Source: Niastella populi
GTDB lineage: Bacteria > Bacteroidota > Bacteroidia > Chitinophagales > Chitinophagaceae
Direction of reading: 5' to 3'
Length of the DNA: 64,000 nucleotides
Assembly: GCF_002078015.1 (NCBI RefSeq)
Contig: NZ_LWBP01000185.1
Location: forward strand, 55,932 to 119,931
Positions within the stretch are counted from its first letter, which is position 1. Every line of letters begins with the position of its first letter. This document shows, piece by piece, positions 34,116 through 43,685 of the stretch. The translations under genes were made by a program, and so were the position numbers. The notes beneath the pieces were generated by a model that made no database searches, was not told the origin of the DNA, and was given only the letters and a program-made list of their open reading frames with translations.

Positions 34116-34475
34116 TCAGTTTGCAGCTTGCAACCTGATCACAAATGCCTTTAATTCAGCCATTTTGCCGTCACGAAACCGCCACACATCGCAATATTCG
34201 TATTGAGTCTCACGGCCATCTTCATCCTTCATTGTTATATTTCCGAGCGCCGTCACAAAATCGCCTTCGGCAATTAAATTTGCTACCATAAACTTTGGCG
34301 GCTCTTTATAGGCCGTGGCCATGTACCGGCGAACGGCATCCTTTCCCTTTAGGGTTTTGTCGCCTATGAATGTCCATTCCGTATCGTCGGTGCAGCATGC
34401 AAGAAAGCCTTCATTGTCGCCTTTTGTAATAGCGGCATTCGCCATTTCCAGTATTTTTTTATTATTCTCAGCCAT
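34116..34475 (-). CDS. SnoaL-like (NTF2-fold) protein
   Basis: A 119-residue protein starting at the ATG at 34475. It has the small cone-shaped NTF2/SnoaL fold pattern: N-terminal helices (KKILEMANAAITKGD), DDTEWTFIGDKTLKGKDAVRRYM, and three long strands ending YCDVWRFRDGKMAELKAFVI. Such proteins act as small isomerases, hydrolases or ligand binders. The frame is open to 34529, but the extra residues do not belong to the fold. It is divergent from the exported oxidoreductase gene. Confidence 0.85.
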   Translation of the reverse strand: MAENNKKILEMANAAITKGDNEGFLACCTDDTEWTFIGDKTLKGKDAVRRYMATAYKEPPKFMVANLIAEGDFVTALGNITMKDEDGRETQYEYCDVWRFRDGKMAELKAFVIRLQAAN

Positions 34476-34594
34476 GAAATATCTTTTTGTATATAGTACA
34501 ATTCCTCTTGTTGTTTGGTTCGCATGCATTCAGGAAAAGATAAGGTCATGTTTTGCTAATGCTTTAATTTTATTAGCTCCCATAATATATTAAT

Positions 34595-35662
34595 ATGAAA
34601 AAGTCATTCCTCACACTGATTGCGCTTGCTTTCTTTTTACCTGCAATAAGCCGGCAGCCGTTGAAAGTAGGCGTAGCTGGTCTCAGCCACGACCATGCAT
34701 TGGGATTGATGCACCAGTACAAAAACGGTAAGGTGATCCTGCTGGGCATTGCCGAAGCCGATACTGCCCTGAGCGGCCGTTATAAAAGACGGTTTCAACT
34801 GCCCGATTCTATCTTCTACACGTCTCTTGTTGCGATGTTGCAAAAGATCAGGCCTGATGCAGTGCTGGCTTACAACCCCGTTTATCAGCATATTGATGTA
34901 GTAGAGGCATGTGCGCCCAAAGGCATTTCCGTAATGGTAGAGAAACCGCTGGCCACTACGGTAGCGCAGGCCAATAGAATGGCTGAACTGGCGCGTAAAC
35001 ACCATATTCACTTATTGACCAATTATGAAACCACCTGGTACCCAAGCAACCAGCAACTGTATACCATGGTACAGTCGAAAACCATTGGCGATGTAAGAAG
35101 AATGGTAGTGCACGATGGGCATGAAGGGCCCAAAGAGATCGGTTGCAGCAATGACTTTCTGCAATGGTTAACAGACCCGGTGAAGAATGGCGGTGGCGCC
35201 ATTACCGATTTTGGATGTTATGGCGCCAACCTGATGACCTGGTTGATGAACGGGCAGGCGCCTGTTGCTGTTACCGCGATTACTCACCAGATAAAACCCA
35301 ACATATATCCGAAAGTGGATGACGATGCTACTATCGTCCTGGACTATTCCAATGCCACCGGTGTCATTGAAGCATCGTGGAACTGGCCATTTAGTATCAA
35401 AGACTGGGAAGTGTTTGGTAATACAGGTTATCTGCATGCGTTAAACCCCAATACGCTTCATCAAAGATTGAAGAGCAGTTATGAACCTGTTACCCTGCAA
35501 CAACCTTTATACACAGATAACCTGCAATACCTGTCGGATGTATTACATGGAAAGATAAAACCTGGTAATGATCTTTCTTCACTCGAAAACAACATAATCG
35601 TAGTGAGAATACTGGAAGCGGCAAAAAGATCGGCTAAGGAAGGCAGGCGGGTACCGCTATAG
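34595..35662 (+). CDS. Gfo/Idh/MocA family oxidoreductase, exported
   Basis: A 355-residue protein with a Sec-type signal peptide (MKKSFLTLIALAFFLPAIS) before the Rossmann core. The nucleotide-binding start is KVGVAGLSHDHALG, and the family motif is EKPLA near residue 120; the C-terminal domain has the NGGGAITDFGCYGANL motif. It is unusual for a NAD(P)-using enzyme to be exported, but Bacteroidota have many such members, often with tightly bound cofactor and a role in sugar or glycan processing. A second, partial member of the family opens the window. It is followed by a terminator. Confidence 0.9.
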   Translation: MKKSFLTLIALAFFLPAISRQPLKVGVAGLSHDHALGLMHQYKNGKVILLGIAEADTALSGRYKRRFQLPDSIFYTSLVAMLQKIRPDAVLAYNPVYQHIDVVEACAPKGISVMVEKPLATTVAQANRMAELARKHHIHLLTNYETTWYPSNQQLYTMVQSKTIGDVRRMVVHDGHEGPKEIGCSNDFLQWLTDPVKNGGGAITDFGCYGANLMTWLMNGQAPVAVTAITHQIKPNIYPKVDDDATIVLDYSNATGVIEASWNWPFSIKDWEVFGNTGYLHALNPNTLHQRLKSSYEPVTLQQPLYTDNLQYLSDVLHGKIKPGNDLSSLENNIIVVRILEAAKRSAKEGRRVPL

Positions 35663-35666
35663 GAAT

Positions 35667-35697
35667 AAAAAAGCGCCACATTTCTGTGCCGCTTTTT
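35667..35697 (+). terminator. Terminator after the exported oxidoreductase gene
   Basis: AAAAAGCG and CGCTTTTT form the base of a hairpin continued by CAC/GTG after one C-C mismatch, five bases after the stop codon. The A- and T-runs make it usable in both directions. Confidence 0.75.
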
Positions 35698-35760
35698 ATG
35701 GTAGTGTAAGGGCGCCCACCGGTGGTGAGCGCCTTATTAGTTTAACCCATGTACGGGCGG

Positions 35761-37314
35761 TTATATTAACGGACGAATACCAATGACTACGTTGTCATTC
35801 GAGTATGCACCCATATTACATGCAGCTGAGGTGCCGTTACCATTTAAGTTCAGGATATCAATTGCTGCATTTCTGGCTGGTGAAGTTTGTTGCAGTTTGC
35901 CCAGGTCGGCATTACCCCATACAGATGATACCAGCCGCGGATCAGACTCCAGCGAAAGATCATCAAACGCCGTAGCAGCCTGCCATTGGGCCAATGACTG
36001 CGTTCCGGTTCCACGCGAATCAACGTAGCCCCATCTCGAGTGCCCGAAACTTAAATTATGAGACCGGCTTAGTACCGCCGTGTCAGTTTGACCATCGAAT
36101 GGAAAATGAAATAATGGAGCGGTTCCTGTTTTTATGTTATTATGTATTCTCCAGCCTGATCCGATATTGCCTGCGCCGCCCATAGAAGTGTGAATTCCTT
36201 CTATTTCCCTGTTAGCTGTTGCAGAGATCAATGTATTATTTATAACATCTACATCGCGGATCGGAGAGCCTGCCTGGGACCAGCAAACGACATGATAATG
36301 TCCGCCAACCTGAATATTCTGGTATACCTGGTTTCTTCCCAATTCACCCGATGTATCCATAAAGTTAACGGCCCCTATAACATTCGTAGCCCTGCTGCCC
36401 CTGATCAGGTTCCGCCTGAATATTATTCCTCCTAATATGGGCCTGCTGTTTCCTGCGCCTTTACTTGTGAGGGCTGTTTCAACGTTGTCGAAAAAACAGT
36501 TCTCTATTGTAATACGCCCTGTGGATGTTGTAATGTTTGCACCCTGCGGACTAAACAGCTGAATGCCCTGTTCGCTACGAAATGCATTTTCCCGGCTATA
36601 ATTTTCAATCCAGCAATCACTAACCAGGTTATTCTGACAGCCAACGCCTTCAAAACGTATGGCAGCATGGTTGTTATCGGTATATGCCTCAGGCCAGGTT
36701 ACCGGGCCCCGGTCAATTCTAAAGTAAGAGATCCTGTTGAATTTACCGCCGCATACGACCGGCCCGGTATCAGGGGTTGTTGGTGCAAGCGATTCACTGA
36801 TATAAAATCCATACCAATGGTGACCGGTGGCCAGTCCCAATACAGGGCATCCGTAACCCTGTCGCGTTCCATTGTGTCTTAGTATGCTTCTGCCGGTGGT
36901 AGTCAAGGCAGCATAATTCTCTGCAAAAAATATGATAGGATTGCTTTCGGTTCCATTAGCCAGAATTTGAAAGGAAGGGTCGAACCGTTGATTTTTATTG
37001 ACACCCATATACTCACCGGGACCGCAGCAAACCCGCCAGCCGGGTTGGGCTAATTGTAATGCCTGTGTAAGCGTATAAGGATGCTGCTGAGTGCCGTTTC
37101 CTGAGCCGGTAGCTGTGGCGCTAACCCAATGCGTTGCTGATAACCGGGCCGCGCCGGCATTTGTTCCCCTATCGCCAACTTCATCATCGTCACCTTTATC
37201 ATCATCCCCGGCAGGATCATTTGTTTTTTTGGTACATGCGTTCAGCAGTGCGGTCATTCCTGAAAAGCCGATCATAACGGTCGCGCTTTTCTTAATAAAC
37301 TCTTTACGTTTCAT
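35761..37314 (-). CDS. Right-handed beta-helix lipoprotein (pectate-lyase-like fold)
   Basis: A 517-residue protein with a lipoprotein signal: MKRKEFIKKS, a hydrophobic stretch and a lipobox with Cys27 (LLNAC), then an acidic low-complexity linker (DDDKGDDDEVGD). The remainder has the pattern of a right-handed parallel beta-helix: ATGSGNGTQQHPYTLTQALQ, GEYMGVNKNQ, then repeated N-rich turns such as RITIENCFFDNV, IIFRRNLIRGS and IRDVDVINNTLI. Such proteins are often polysaccharide lyases or glycoside hydrolases; the catalytic residues could not be identified, so activity is uncertain. It appears to stand alone. Confidence 0.82.
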   Translation of the reverse strand: MKRKEFIKKSATVMIGFSGMTALLNACTKKTNDPAGDDDKGDDDEVGDRGTNAGAARLSATHWVSATATGSGNGTQQHPYTLTQALQLAQPGWRVCCGPGEYMGVNKNQRFDPSFQILANGTESNPIIFFAENYAALTTTGRSILRHNGTRQGYGCPVLGLATGHHWYGFYISESLAPTTPDTGPVVCGGKFNRISYFRIDRGPVTWPEAYTDNNHAAIRFEGVGCQNNLVSDCWIENYSRENAFRSEQGIQLFSPQGANITTSTGRITIENCFFDNVETALTSKGAGNSRPILGGIIFRRNLIRGSRATNVIGAVNFMDTSGELGRNQVYQNIQVGGHYHVVCWSQAGSPIRDVDVINNTLISATANREIEGIHTSMGGAGNIGSGWRIHNNIKTGTAPLFHFPFDGQTDTAVLSRSHNLSFGHSRWGYVDSRGTGTQSLAQWQAATAFDDLSLESDPRLVSSVWGNADLGKLQQTSPARNAAIDILNLNGNGTSAACNMGAYSNDNVVIGIRPLI

Positions 37315-38381
<1,067 letters not shown>

Positions 38382-39782
38382 ATGAATAGAATTGTGATGC
38401 TGATGCTGGTAATGATCGGTATGTCGATATCGCTTTTCGCTCAACATGAGCGTCATGAAATGCCAGCCGGAAAAAAGCCGCCTGAAAATGACACTTCAGG
38501 AAATATGCACCGGCATCACCGGGGGCATAATAGGAACATCGATACGGGCATGCATCCCGGTAAAATACCCATGAGCCATTCTTTTTCTCTTAATTTACCA
38601 ATGAACCGCAATGGTTCCGGTACCGGTTGGCTACCCGATGCATCACCCATGTACGGGTATATGATCCATTCCGGAAAATGGATGCATATGGTTCATGGAA
38701 GTATCTTTTTGCGGTATGATAACCAGAACTTCAATAACGACGATAAGCGGGGCGATTCCCGGTTTGATGCGCCTACATGGTTCATGGTTATGGGCCAGCG
38801 GAAAGTGGGGGAGAAAGGACTTTTTCATTATAGTTCCATGTTCTCATTTGATCCGGTCATTGAAGGAGGAAAAGGATATCCGCTACTTTTTCAAACGGGT
38901 GAAAGTTACGAGGGAAAACCCCTGGTCGACCGGCAGCACCCGCACGATCTTTTTTCTGAATTATCTGTGAGTTATGCTCATGCATTTACAAGGGATATCG
39001 ATGCGTTTGTATATGTTGGTTACCCCGGAGAGCCAGCCCTGGGGCCGGTTACCTTTATGCACCGGCCATCTGCGTTGGATAATCCCAATTCACCGATCTC
39101 GCACCACTGGGTAGACGCCACTCATATTACATTCGGTGTAGTTACGGCAGGTGTACGGGTGGGCAAATTTAAACTGGAAGGATCTTCATTTACCGGGCGG
39201 GAGCCGGATGAGGAACGTTATGGGTTCGACAAACCGCGCTTCGATTCCTGGAGCGGCCGGTTTTCTTTTAATCCTACGATGAACTGGGCGCTACAGGTTT
39301 CGCATGGGTATTTAAAAAGTCCCGAAGAACTGCACCCTGGCGAGAATATAAATAAAACAACCGCATCGGCCATCTACAGCGTCGATATGGGTAATGAGAA
39401 CCGGTTAAACGCAACTGTACTTTGGGGAATGAACAAACAGAAGGAGCATGACGGAGAAAACGCTTTTATGGCCGAAGGGGCCTGGCGACTGAGTAAAGCA
39501 GCTATTTATACCCGGTACGAGTTCACCGAGAAATCTGCCGAAGAACTGGTATTGGGGCCGGAAATTGAAGAACACCAGGTGTTTGGCGTCCATGCTTTCA
39601 CTTTAGGCGCAAATTACGACCTGTTCGAAATATATAAAACCCGGCTTGCCATCGGTGGGCAATGGAGCTGGTATGGCGCACCTCAGGCTTTAAATACAAT
39701 TTACGGAAATAACCCAATGGCGGTACAGGTATATTTGAGAATATATCCGGCGCTGATGAAGATGAACATGAATATGAAATAG
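38382..39782 (+). CDS. His/Met-rich outer-membrane protein, possibly metal-related
   Basis: A 466-residue protein with a signal peptide ending near LFAQ. It is followed by a His/Met-rich segment (residues about 22-70: HERHEM, MHRHHRGHNRN, GMHPGKIPM) and a beta-rich body with aromatic strand ends, consistent with an outer-membrane barrel. Methionines and histidines recur (MYGYMIHSGKWMHMVHG) and the end is MKMNMNMK. Such composition is typical of copper- or silver-handling envelope proteins, but no copper pump gene is next to it. The role is inferred from composition only. Confidence 0.7.
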   Translation: MNRIVMLMLVMIGMSISLFAQHERHEMPAGKKPPENDTSGNMHRHHRGHNRNIDTGMHPGKIPMSHSFSLNLPMNRNGSGTGWLPDASPMYGYMIHSGKWMHMVHGSIFLRYDNQNFNNDDKRGDSRFDAPTWFMVMGQRKVGEKGLFHYSSMFSFDPVIEGGKGYPLLFQTGESYEGKPLVDRQHPHDLFSELSVSYAHAFTRDIDAFVYVGYPGEPALGPVTFMHRPSALDNPNSPISHHWVDATHITFGVVTAGVRVGKFKLEGSSFTGREPDEERYGFDKPRFDSWSGRFSFNPTMNWALQVSHGYLKSPEELHPGENINKTTASAIYSVDMGNENRLNATVLWGMNKQKEHDGENAFMAEGAWRLSKAAIYTRYEFTEKSAEELVLGPEIEEHQVFGVHAFTLGANYDLFEIYKTRLAIGGQWSWYGAPQALNTIYGNNPMAVQVYLRIYPALMKMNMNMK

Positions 39783-39839
39783 CATTTTTTGCGGGAATGG
39801 AGTTTAAGATGCAGTAACCCATATTTGAAAACAGGAAGG

Positions 39840-40370
39840 CTACCCGTGTAATGGTGGTTTTGTTATTCCAGACAACACATTGCTTTCGAGGTCGCCTGCC
39901 TGCCTGATAACGGTAAGGCTTCCGTCTGTTTCAAGGATGACCGCATCAGCCTGTTCCAGCGACCACAAACCCTGCTCGCGGAGAACAGCATAAATTTCAT
40001 CTTCGGTGATCCTTTCTTTCCGCATGATATTTGAAAGCATCTTTCCTTTGTAAACAACCAGGGCGGGCGTTGATTTCACAAGATGATTCACTGATTTATG
40101 GTGAACTGCCAGGTAAGAGATAAGGAACTGAAGTAAAATGAGCAGAAAAAACACAAACGCCCCATCTATAAGCGCCACATCCTTGTTAAGTGTAACTGTA
40201 GCCAAAGTGGAACCTAATGCAATTGTTACAATTAGGTCAAAAGCATTCATTTTAGATAACGTTCTTTTTCCCGCGATTCTTAGAAAAACGATAAGAATAA
40301 CATATGCCATCGGCGTGATCACCGCAGTGCGCACAATGCTATCCCAGCTATCAAAAAATATTTTATTCAT
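39840..40370 (-). CDS. DUF421 (YetF-like) membrane protein
   Basis: A 176-residue protein with three N-terminal transmembrane helices (about 15-32, 45-60, 67-86) and a small soluble C-terminal domain. The GKRTLSKMNAFDLIVTIALGS motif is diagnostic of DUF421. The soluble part (KSTPALVVYKGKMLSNIMRKERITEDEI) matches YetF-like proteins. Function in the family is mostly unknown; some members take part in spore or envelope processes. It follows a decayed exchanger gene on the same strand. Confidence 0.9.
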   Translation of the reverse strand: MNKIFFDSWDSIVRTAVITPMAYVILIVFLRIAGKRTLSKMNAFDLIVTIALGSTLATVTLNKDVALIDGAFVFFLLILLQFLISYLAVHHKSVNHLVKSTPALVVYKGKMLSNIMRKERITEDEIYAVLREQGLWSLEQADAVILETDGSLTVIRQAGDLESNVLSGITKPPLHG

Positions 40371-40434
40371 TTTTTGGCGGTTTATTTATTTATAGTGCGT
40401 TATTATCAGCAGGGGTAACTTTCATCAATGTATA

Positions 40435-40732
40435 CTACATAAAATAAAGCAATATTATACCCGGGATATAAGTGATGATAATAACCAGCGATTCAATTTC
40501 AATGCCCAATAATTGTTTTTTACTTTTAGCCAGGATGCCCAACAGGTAAATGCCTGTAAGAATAATGCCAGGCATAGCTGCGGTCATGCTAAAGCGGTCC
40601 TGTACCTCGAGCGCAGGGCCGGGGGCGAAAAAAAGCTCAGCTATAAAGATCAGGGATACATCAAAAAACGGTGACATCAGTTATGGTAGTAGCCAATTCG
40701 GGTAATGAAGTGATTCCGCCAAGATAGAAAGA
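40435..40732 (-). pseudogene. Remnant of a CaCA-family sodium/calcium exchanger
   Basis: Two fragments in different frames together resemble the end of a Na+/Ca2+ exchanger. The first (40732 down to a stop at 40661) encodes GGITSLPELATTIT, the alpha-repeat signature G-T-S-(L/I)-P-E of CaCA transporters. The second (ATG at 40677 to 40435) encodes FFDVSLIFIAELFF...PGPALE and two membrane helices that fit the exchanger C-terminus. The Ala-Val-Arg...GGN part of the repeat is missing, so a deletion with frameshift is likely. The 80-codon open frame could still be read, but a functional product is doubtful. Confidence 0.7.
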
Positions 40733-40781
40733 TCAGGCATGCATTCCTGTTTTAGATATTTACGTTGTTTATCACAAATAA

Positions 40782-42116
40782 CTATCCGCCTATCAACCCG
40801 GTTCTTTGAAGTATATAGGCAATGGCAAACACGGCAAAGAATAAACCCGCAATAATTGTACTTGCCAGGCTGAATGTGGAAGGTTGCAGGTTTTTGGGCA
40901 ACGTTTTTTTATTAAGATAAAGGATCGATCCTGTAACTACCGGAATGTGTGCGGCCTCTATAACCCCCGCCAGTTTTAGTAAACCTACCGGGTTGCCTGC
41001 GGTAAGATAAATAACAATGGGACAGAAGGTCAGCAGCCCTGTTACATAAATTTTATTCAACAGCCTGGTGTTTTTGAGCCAACTGTTCTGCCTTTTGTTA
41101 TTGGAGGCCAGAATGGCCGTTCCATCGGTGAACATTCTACCAAAACCATCCTGGTCAGAAAGCATGGTGCTGGTAAAAGTAATGAACACAGCCCCGATCA
41201 TAAACCAAAACCCGATAGTTCCCCAGATACCGCCGAGTAATTGTCCCAGTACTTCAGCCACCCTGTTTTCTTCAGGAACCAAGCCGCGCGGCTGCAGCAA
41301 TTCGGTACCCAACACCAGGAAGGCAAATGCTATGACCAATGCGCCTGCTACCGCTAAAGAATTGGCAAAGGTCATGTGCCTGATCCAGCCTTTTAATTTA
41401 TTTTGGTCGTCTTTAGATAATTCAGCCGGGTTAACTGGCTGTACCCTTTTTAGTGAAGCCGCTCCGTAACCCCTTGCAGCCGTCCAGTAAGAGAACCACA
41501 TCAGCCCGGCGGCGCCAGCCAGCATAAAACCCAACCAGGGAAGTACCTCACCGGTTTGTAAACCGGCGGGGATCGCCGGCACCAGGCCATTGATCATTTT
41601 GCCGGTATCGGGACCGGTGGCAAGCGCGGCACTCAAAACAGACAGGGATATCAGGATGGCCAGCACGGTGGTCACCTTTTCCACCGTTTTAAAACCGCCC
41701 AACACGATGATCATAGCCGTGGCTATGGTAAGCACAACCACCGGTATCCACAATGGAATATCTATCAATACAATGATCGCTGTGGCTGCGGCCCCGGCCA
41801 GGCCTGCCACCGTAGCAACCGCTACTACCAGTTGGGGCACAATGATAAGCCACAACATCCATCTTTTGTTTTGAAGAGATGCAAGCCCGCGAAAAAATGC
41901 AGCCCCCGTACAAACCGTATATCTGCCGATCTCCCGGTTAATAAACCATTTCATGGCCACGGCAAGAAGAAGGGCCCAGATCAAAGTATATCCATATTGG
42001 GAAGCAATACGCGGTGTAAACAGCAATTCGCCCGAGCCTGCAGCTGATAACATCCAGATGAAAGCAGGACCGAGCCACTTCCACTTCTCTTTTCCCGTTG
42101 GCGCCGCTGAAATCAT
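40782..42116 (-). CDS. Nramp/SLC11-related membrane transporter
   Basis: A 444-residue protein with about eleven transmembrane helices in the Nramp layout. Helix 1 reads AAGSGELLFTPRIAS where Mn/Fe carriers have the metal-binding D-P-G-N, and helix 6 reads LMWFSYW where they have M-P-H. Both ion-coordinating motifs are therefore replaced, as in diverged Nramp-related transporters that move other ions (for example the Mg2+-type NRMTs). The substrate is open. It lies upstream of the decayed exchanger and DUF421 genes on the same strand. Confidence 0.85.
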   Translation of the reverse strand: MISAAPTGKEKWKWLGPAFIWMLSAAGSGELLFTPRIASQYGYTLIWALLLAVAMKWFINREIGRYTVCTGAAFFRGLASLQNKRWMLWLIIVPQLVVAVATVAGLAGAAATAIIVLIDIPLWIPVVVLTIATAMIIVLGGFKTVEKVTTVLAILISLSVLSAALATGPDTGKMINGLVPAIPAGLQTGEVLPWLGFMLAGAAGLMWFSYWTAARGYGAASLKRVQPVNPAELSKDDQNKLKGWIRHMTFANSLAVAGALVIAFAFLVLGTELLQPRGLVPEENRVAEVLGQLLGGIWGTIGFWFMIGAVFITFTSTMLSDQDGFGRMFTDGTAILASNNKRQNSWLKNTRLLNKIYVTGLLTFCPIVIYLTAGNPVGLLKLAGVIEAAHIPVVTGSILYLNKKTLPKNLQPSTFSLASTIIAGLFFAVFAIAYILQRTGLIGG

Positions 42117-42571
42117 GATCTATACTTTTAGAAAGCACTTAAGCTTAGCATGGACGAATATGATGAGAGAGTAAACCCAAAATATTCATGCCATTTGAGC
42201 TACAGGAAATGACATTTGAAGAACAGTAGAGATCAGCACCCATAAATGGTTTGAAGTGGAGTTTTTACCACGCCAACCTGGTATAACCCCGTTGGGAGGA
42301 TTAAAACAGTATTAAATTGGTATTATAATATGATGTGCGGTCAAACATTTCGATTCTTCCCTTTTGCATCTTAACAAGTGTAGAATATCTTTCCTCCTGC
42401 CGAACATTCAATGTGATCATAACGCTGGCATAATTATCCCAGCGAATTGCAGTACAGTGCACGTTTTACGAAGTACGGGTGAAGCGACAGGATACTTCTG
42501 ATGCTATTCTTCATACGACGGTCGAACAGGTGAAAACCGGTCCTGAATTAAGTTAAAAGGTAACAACCATT
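42117..42571. other. Intergenic region between divergent transporter and hydroxylase genes
   Basis: About 455 bases. The last part has an open stretch of about 40 codons without a start on the plus strand (..FYEVRVKRQDTSDAILHTT..., ending at a TAA near 42557), which looks like a gene remnant that I cannot assign. No clear promoter, hairpin or repeat was recognised. Confidence 0.45.
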
Positions 42572-43501
42572 ATGAAAGATAAATTTAAATTTGATATTTT
42601 CGGAGCTCCTGAGATCAGATACACTCAAATAAAAGATATAAGTAACAATGCGCCGGAGATAATTATGTGGGCCGCACCGGTGATGTTTGTGCTGGTTTTT
42701 TTAGAGTGGTATATTTCGTACAGGCAAAACAGGCAACTTTATAAGAAAGCGGAAACCATCGGTTCAATTTTAGTGGGCATTGGCAATGTAGCCATCGCCT
42801 TCGCGCTTAAATTTGTTTTGCTTTACCTTATCGTTTTGATCTATAATTTTGTGCCCTGGCGAATGCATTTTAGCTGGTGGATGTTCCTGCCCTGTTATAT
42901 CATCTTCGATTTTTGTAGTTATTGGGCCCACCGGGTTTCACACAAGCAAAGATTCTGGTGGGCCACTCACGTAGTACACCATAGCAGCGAAAATTACAAT
43001 CTCACCGTTTCTTTCCGGCTAAGCTGGGTGCAGCATATAAAGATAGTATTCTTTATTCCGGTTGCCCTTATGGGATTTCATCCCGTTATTTTTTTTATTG
43101 TAAATCAAATTGCGGTACTCTTTCAGTTTTGGGTACATACAGAATACATCCATCGCCTACATCCCGTAATTGAATACATATTTGCAACCCCGTCAAATCA
43201 TCGCGTACATCATGGTTCGCAGGAAAAGTATATCAATAAAAACTATGCACCCACTTTCATAATCTGGGATCGCCTATTCGGCACCTATCAAAAAGAGGAA
43301 GAAGAGGTCAAATATGGAGTAACACACAATATAGAAAACAAGGCAAATCCTTTACATATCAATTTTCATGAATTTGCCGAGATCTGGAAAGACATCAGGG
43401 GCGCCAAATCATGGAAGATGAAACTGTTTTTTTTGTTTGGAGATCCAATAGCCGTTGCGAAATATAAGTACGGCAAGAGGGAAGAACAGCTTAATTCATA
43501 G
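42572..43501 (+). CDS. Sterol desaturase / fatty acid hydroxylase family protein
   Basis: A 309-residue membrane di-iron protein. Transmembrane segments lie near 32-50, 65-92, 103-118 and 150-185, and the histidine boxes are H-x3-H (120-124), H-x2-HH (133-137) and HRVHH in the C-terminal half. It is more similar to alkylglycerol-monooxygenase-type family members (W-A-H-R-x-x-H, T-H-x-x-H-H-S-S) than to the shorter relative at 12605-13393. It is probably monocistronic. Confidence 0.9.
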   Translation: MKDKFKFDIFGAPEIRYTQIKDISNNAPEIIMWAAPVMFVLVFLEWYISYRQNRQLYKKAETIGSILVGIGNVAIAFALKFVLLYLIVLIYNFVPWRMHFSWWMFLPCYIIFDFCSYWAHRVSHKQRFWWATHVVHHSSENYNLTVSFRLSWVQHIKIVFFIPVALMGFHPVIFFIVNQIAVLFQFWVHTEYIHRLHPVIEYIFATPSNHRVHHGSQEKYINKNYAPTFIIWDRLFGTYQKEEEEVKYGVTHNIENKANPLHINFHEFAEIWKDIRGAKSWKMKLFFLFGDPIAVAKYKYGKREEQLNS

Positions 43502-43685
43502 CATGAACTTATTATGGTAAAACGTGAATTTGACGATAGCGGGTGGCAGCCGGCTCGTATGGTGGTTAGAGCTTACTACGGCGGAAGGAATTAGTCGATG
43601 AATAGAAGGGTGGTTAAAAGAATGAGCGCATTTGCTGCTTTTTTATACATACGCAACCGGTAGTAAAGGCATGACCGGATGATGT

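Noticed and set aside
35707..35736. Hairpin AAGGGCGC...GCGCCTT as a terminator of the beta-helix gene
   Set aside because: The stem has a bulge and a mismatch, and there is no T-run on the minus strand after it.
40411..40430. TAACTTTCATCA before the DUF421 gene as a Crp site
   Set aside because: One mismatch in the half-site and no xAnnTTTG element at the expected distance.
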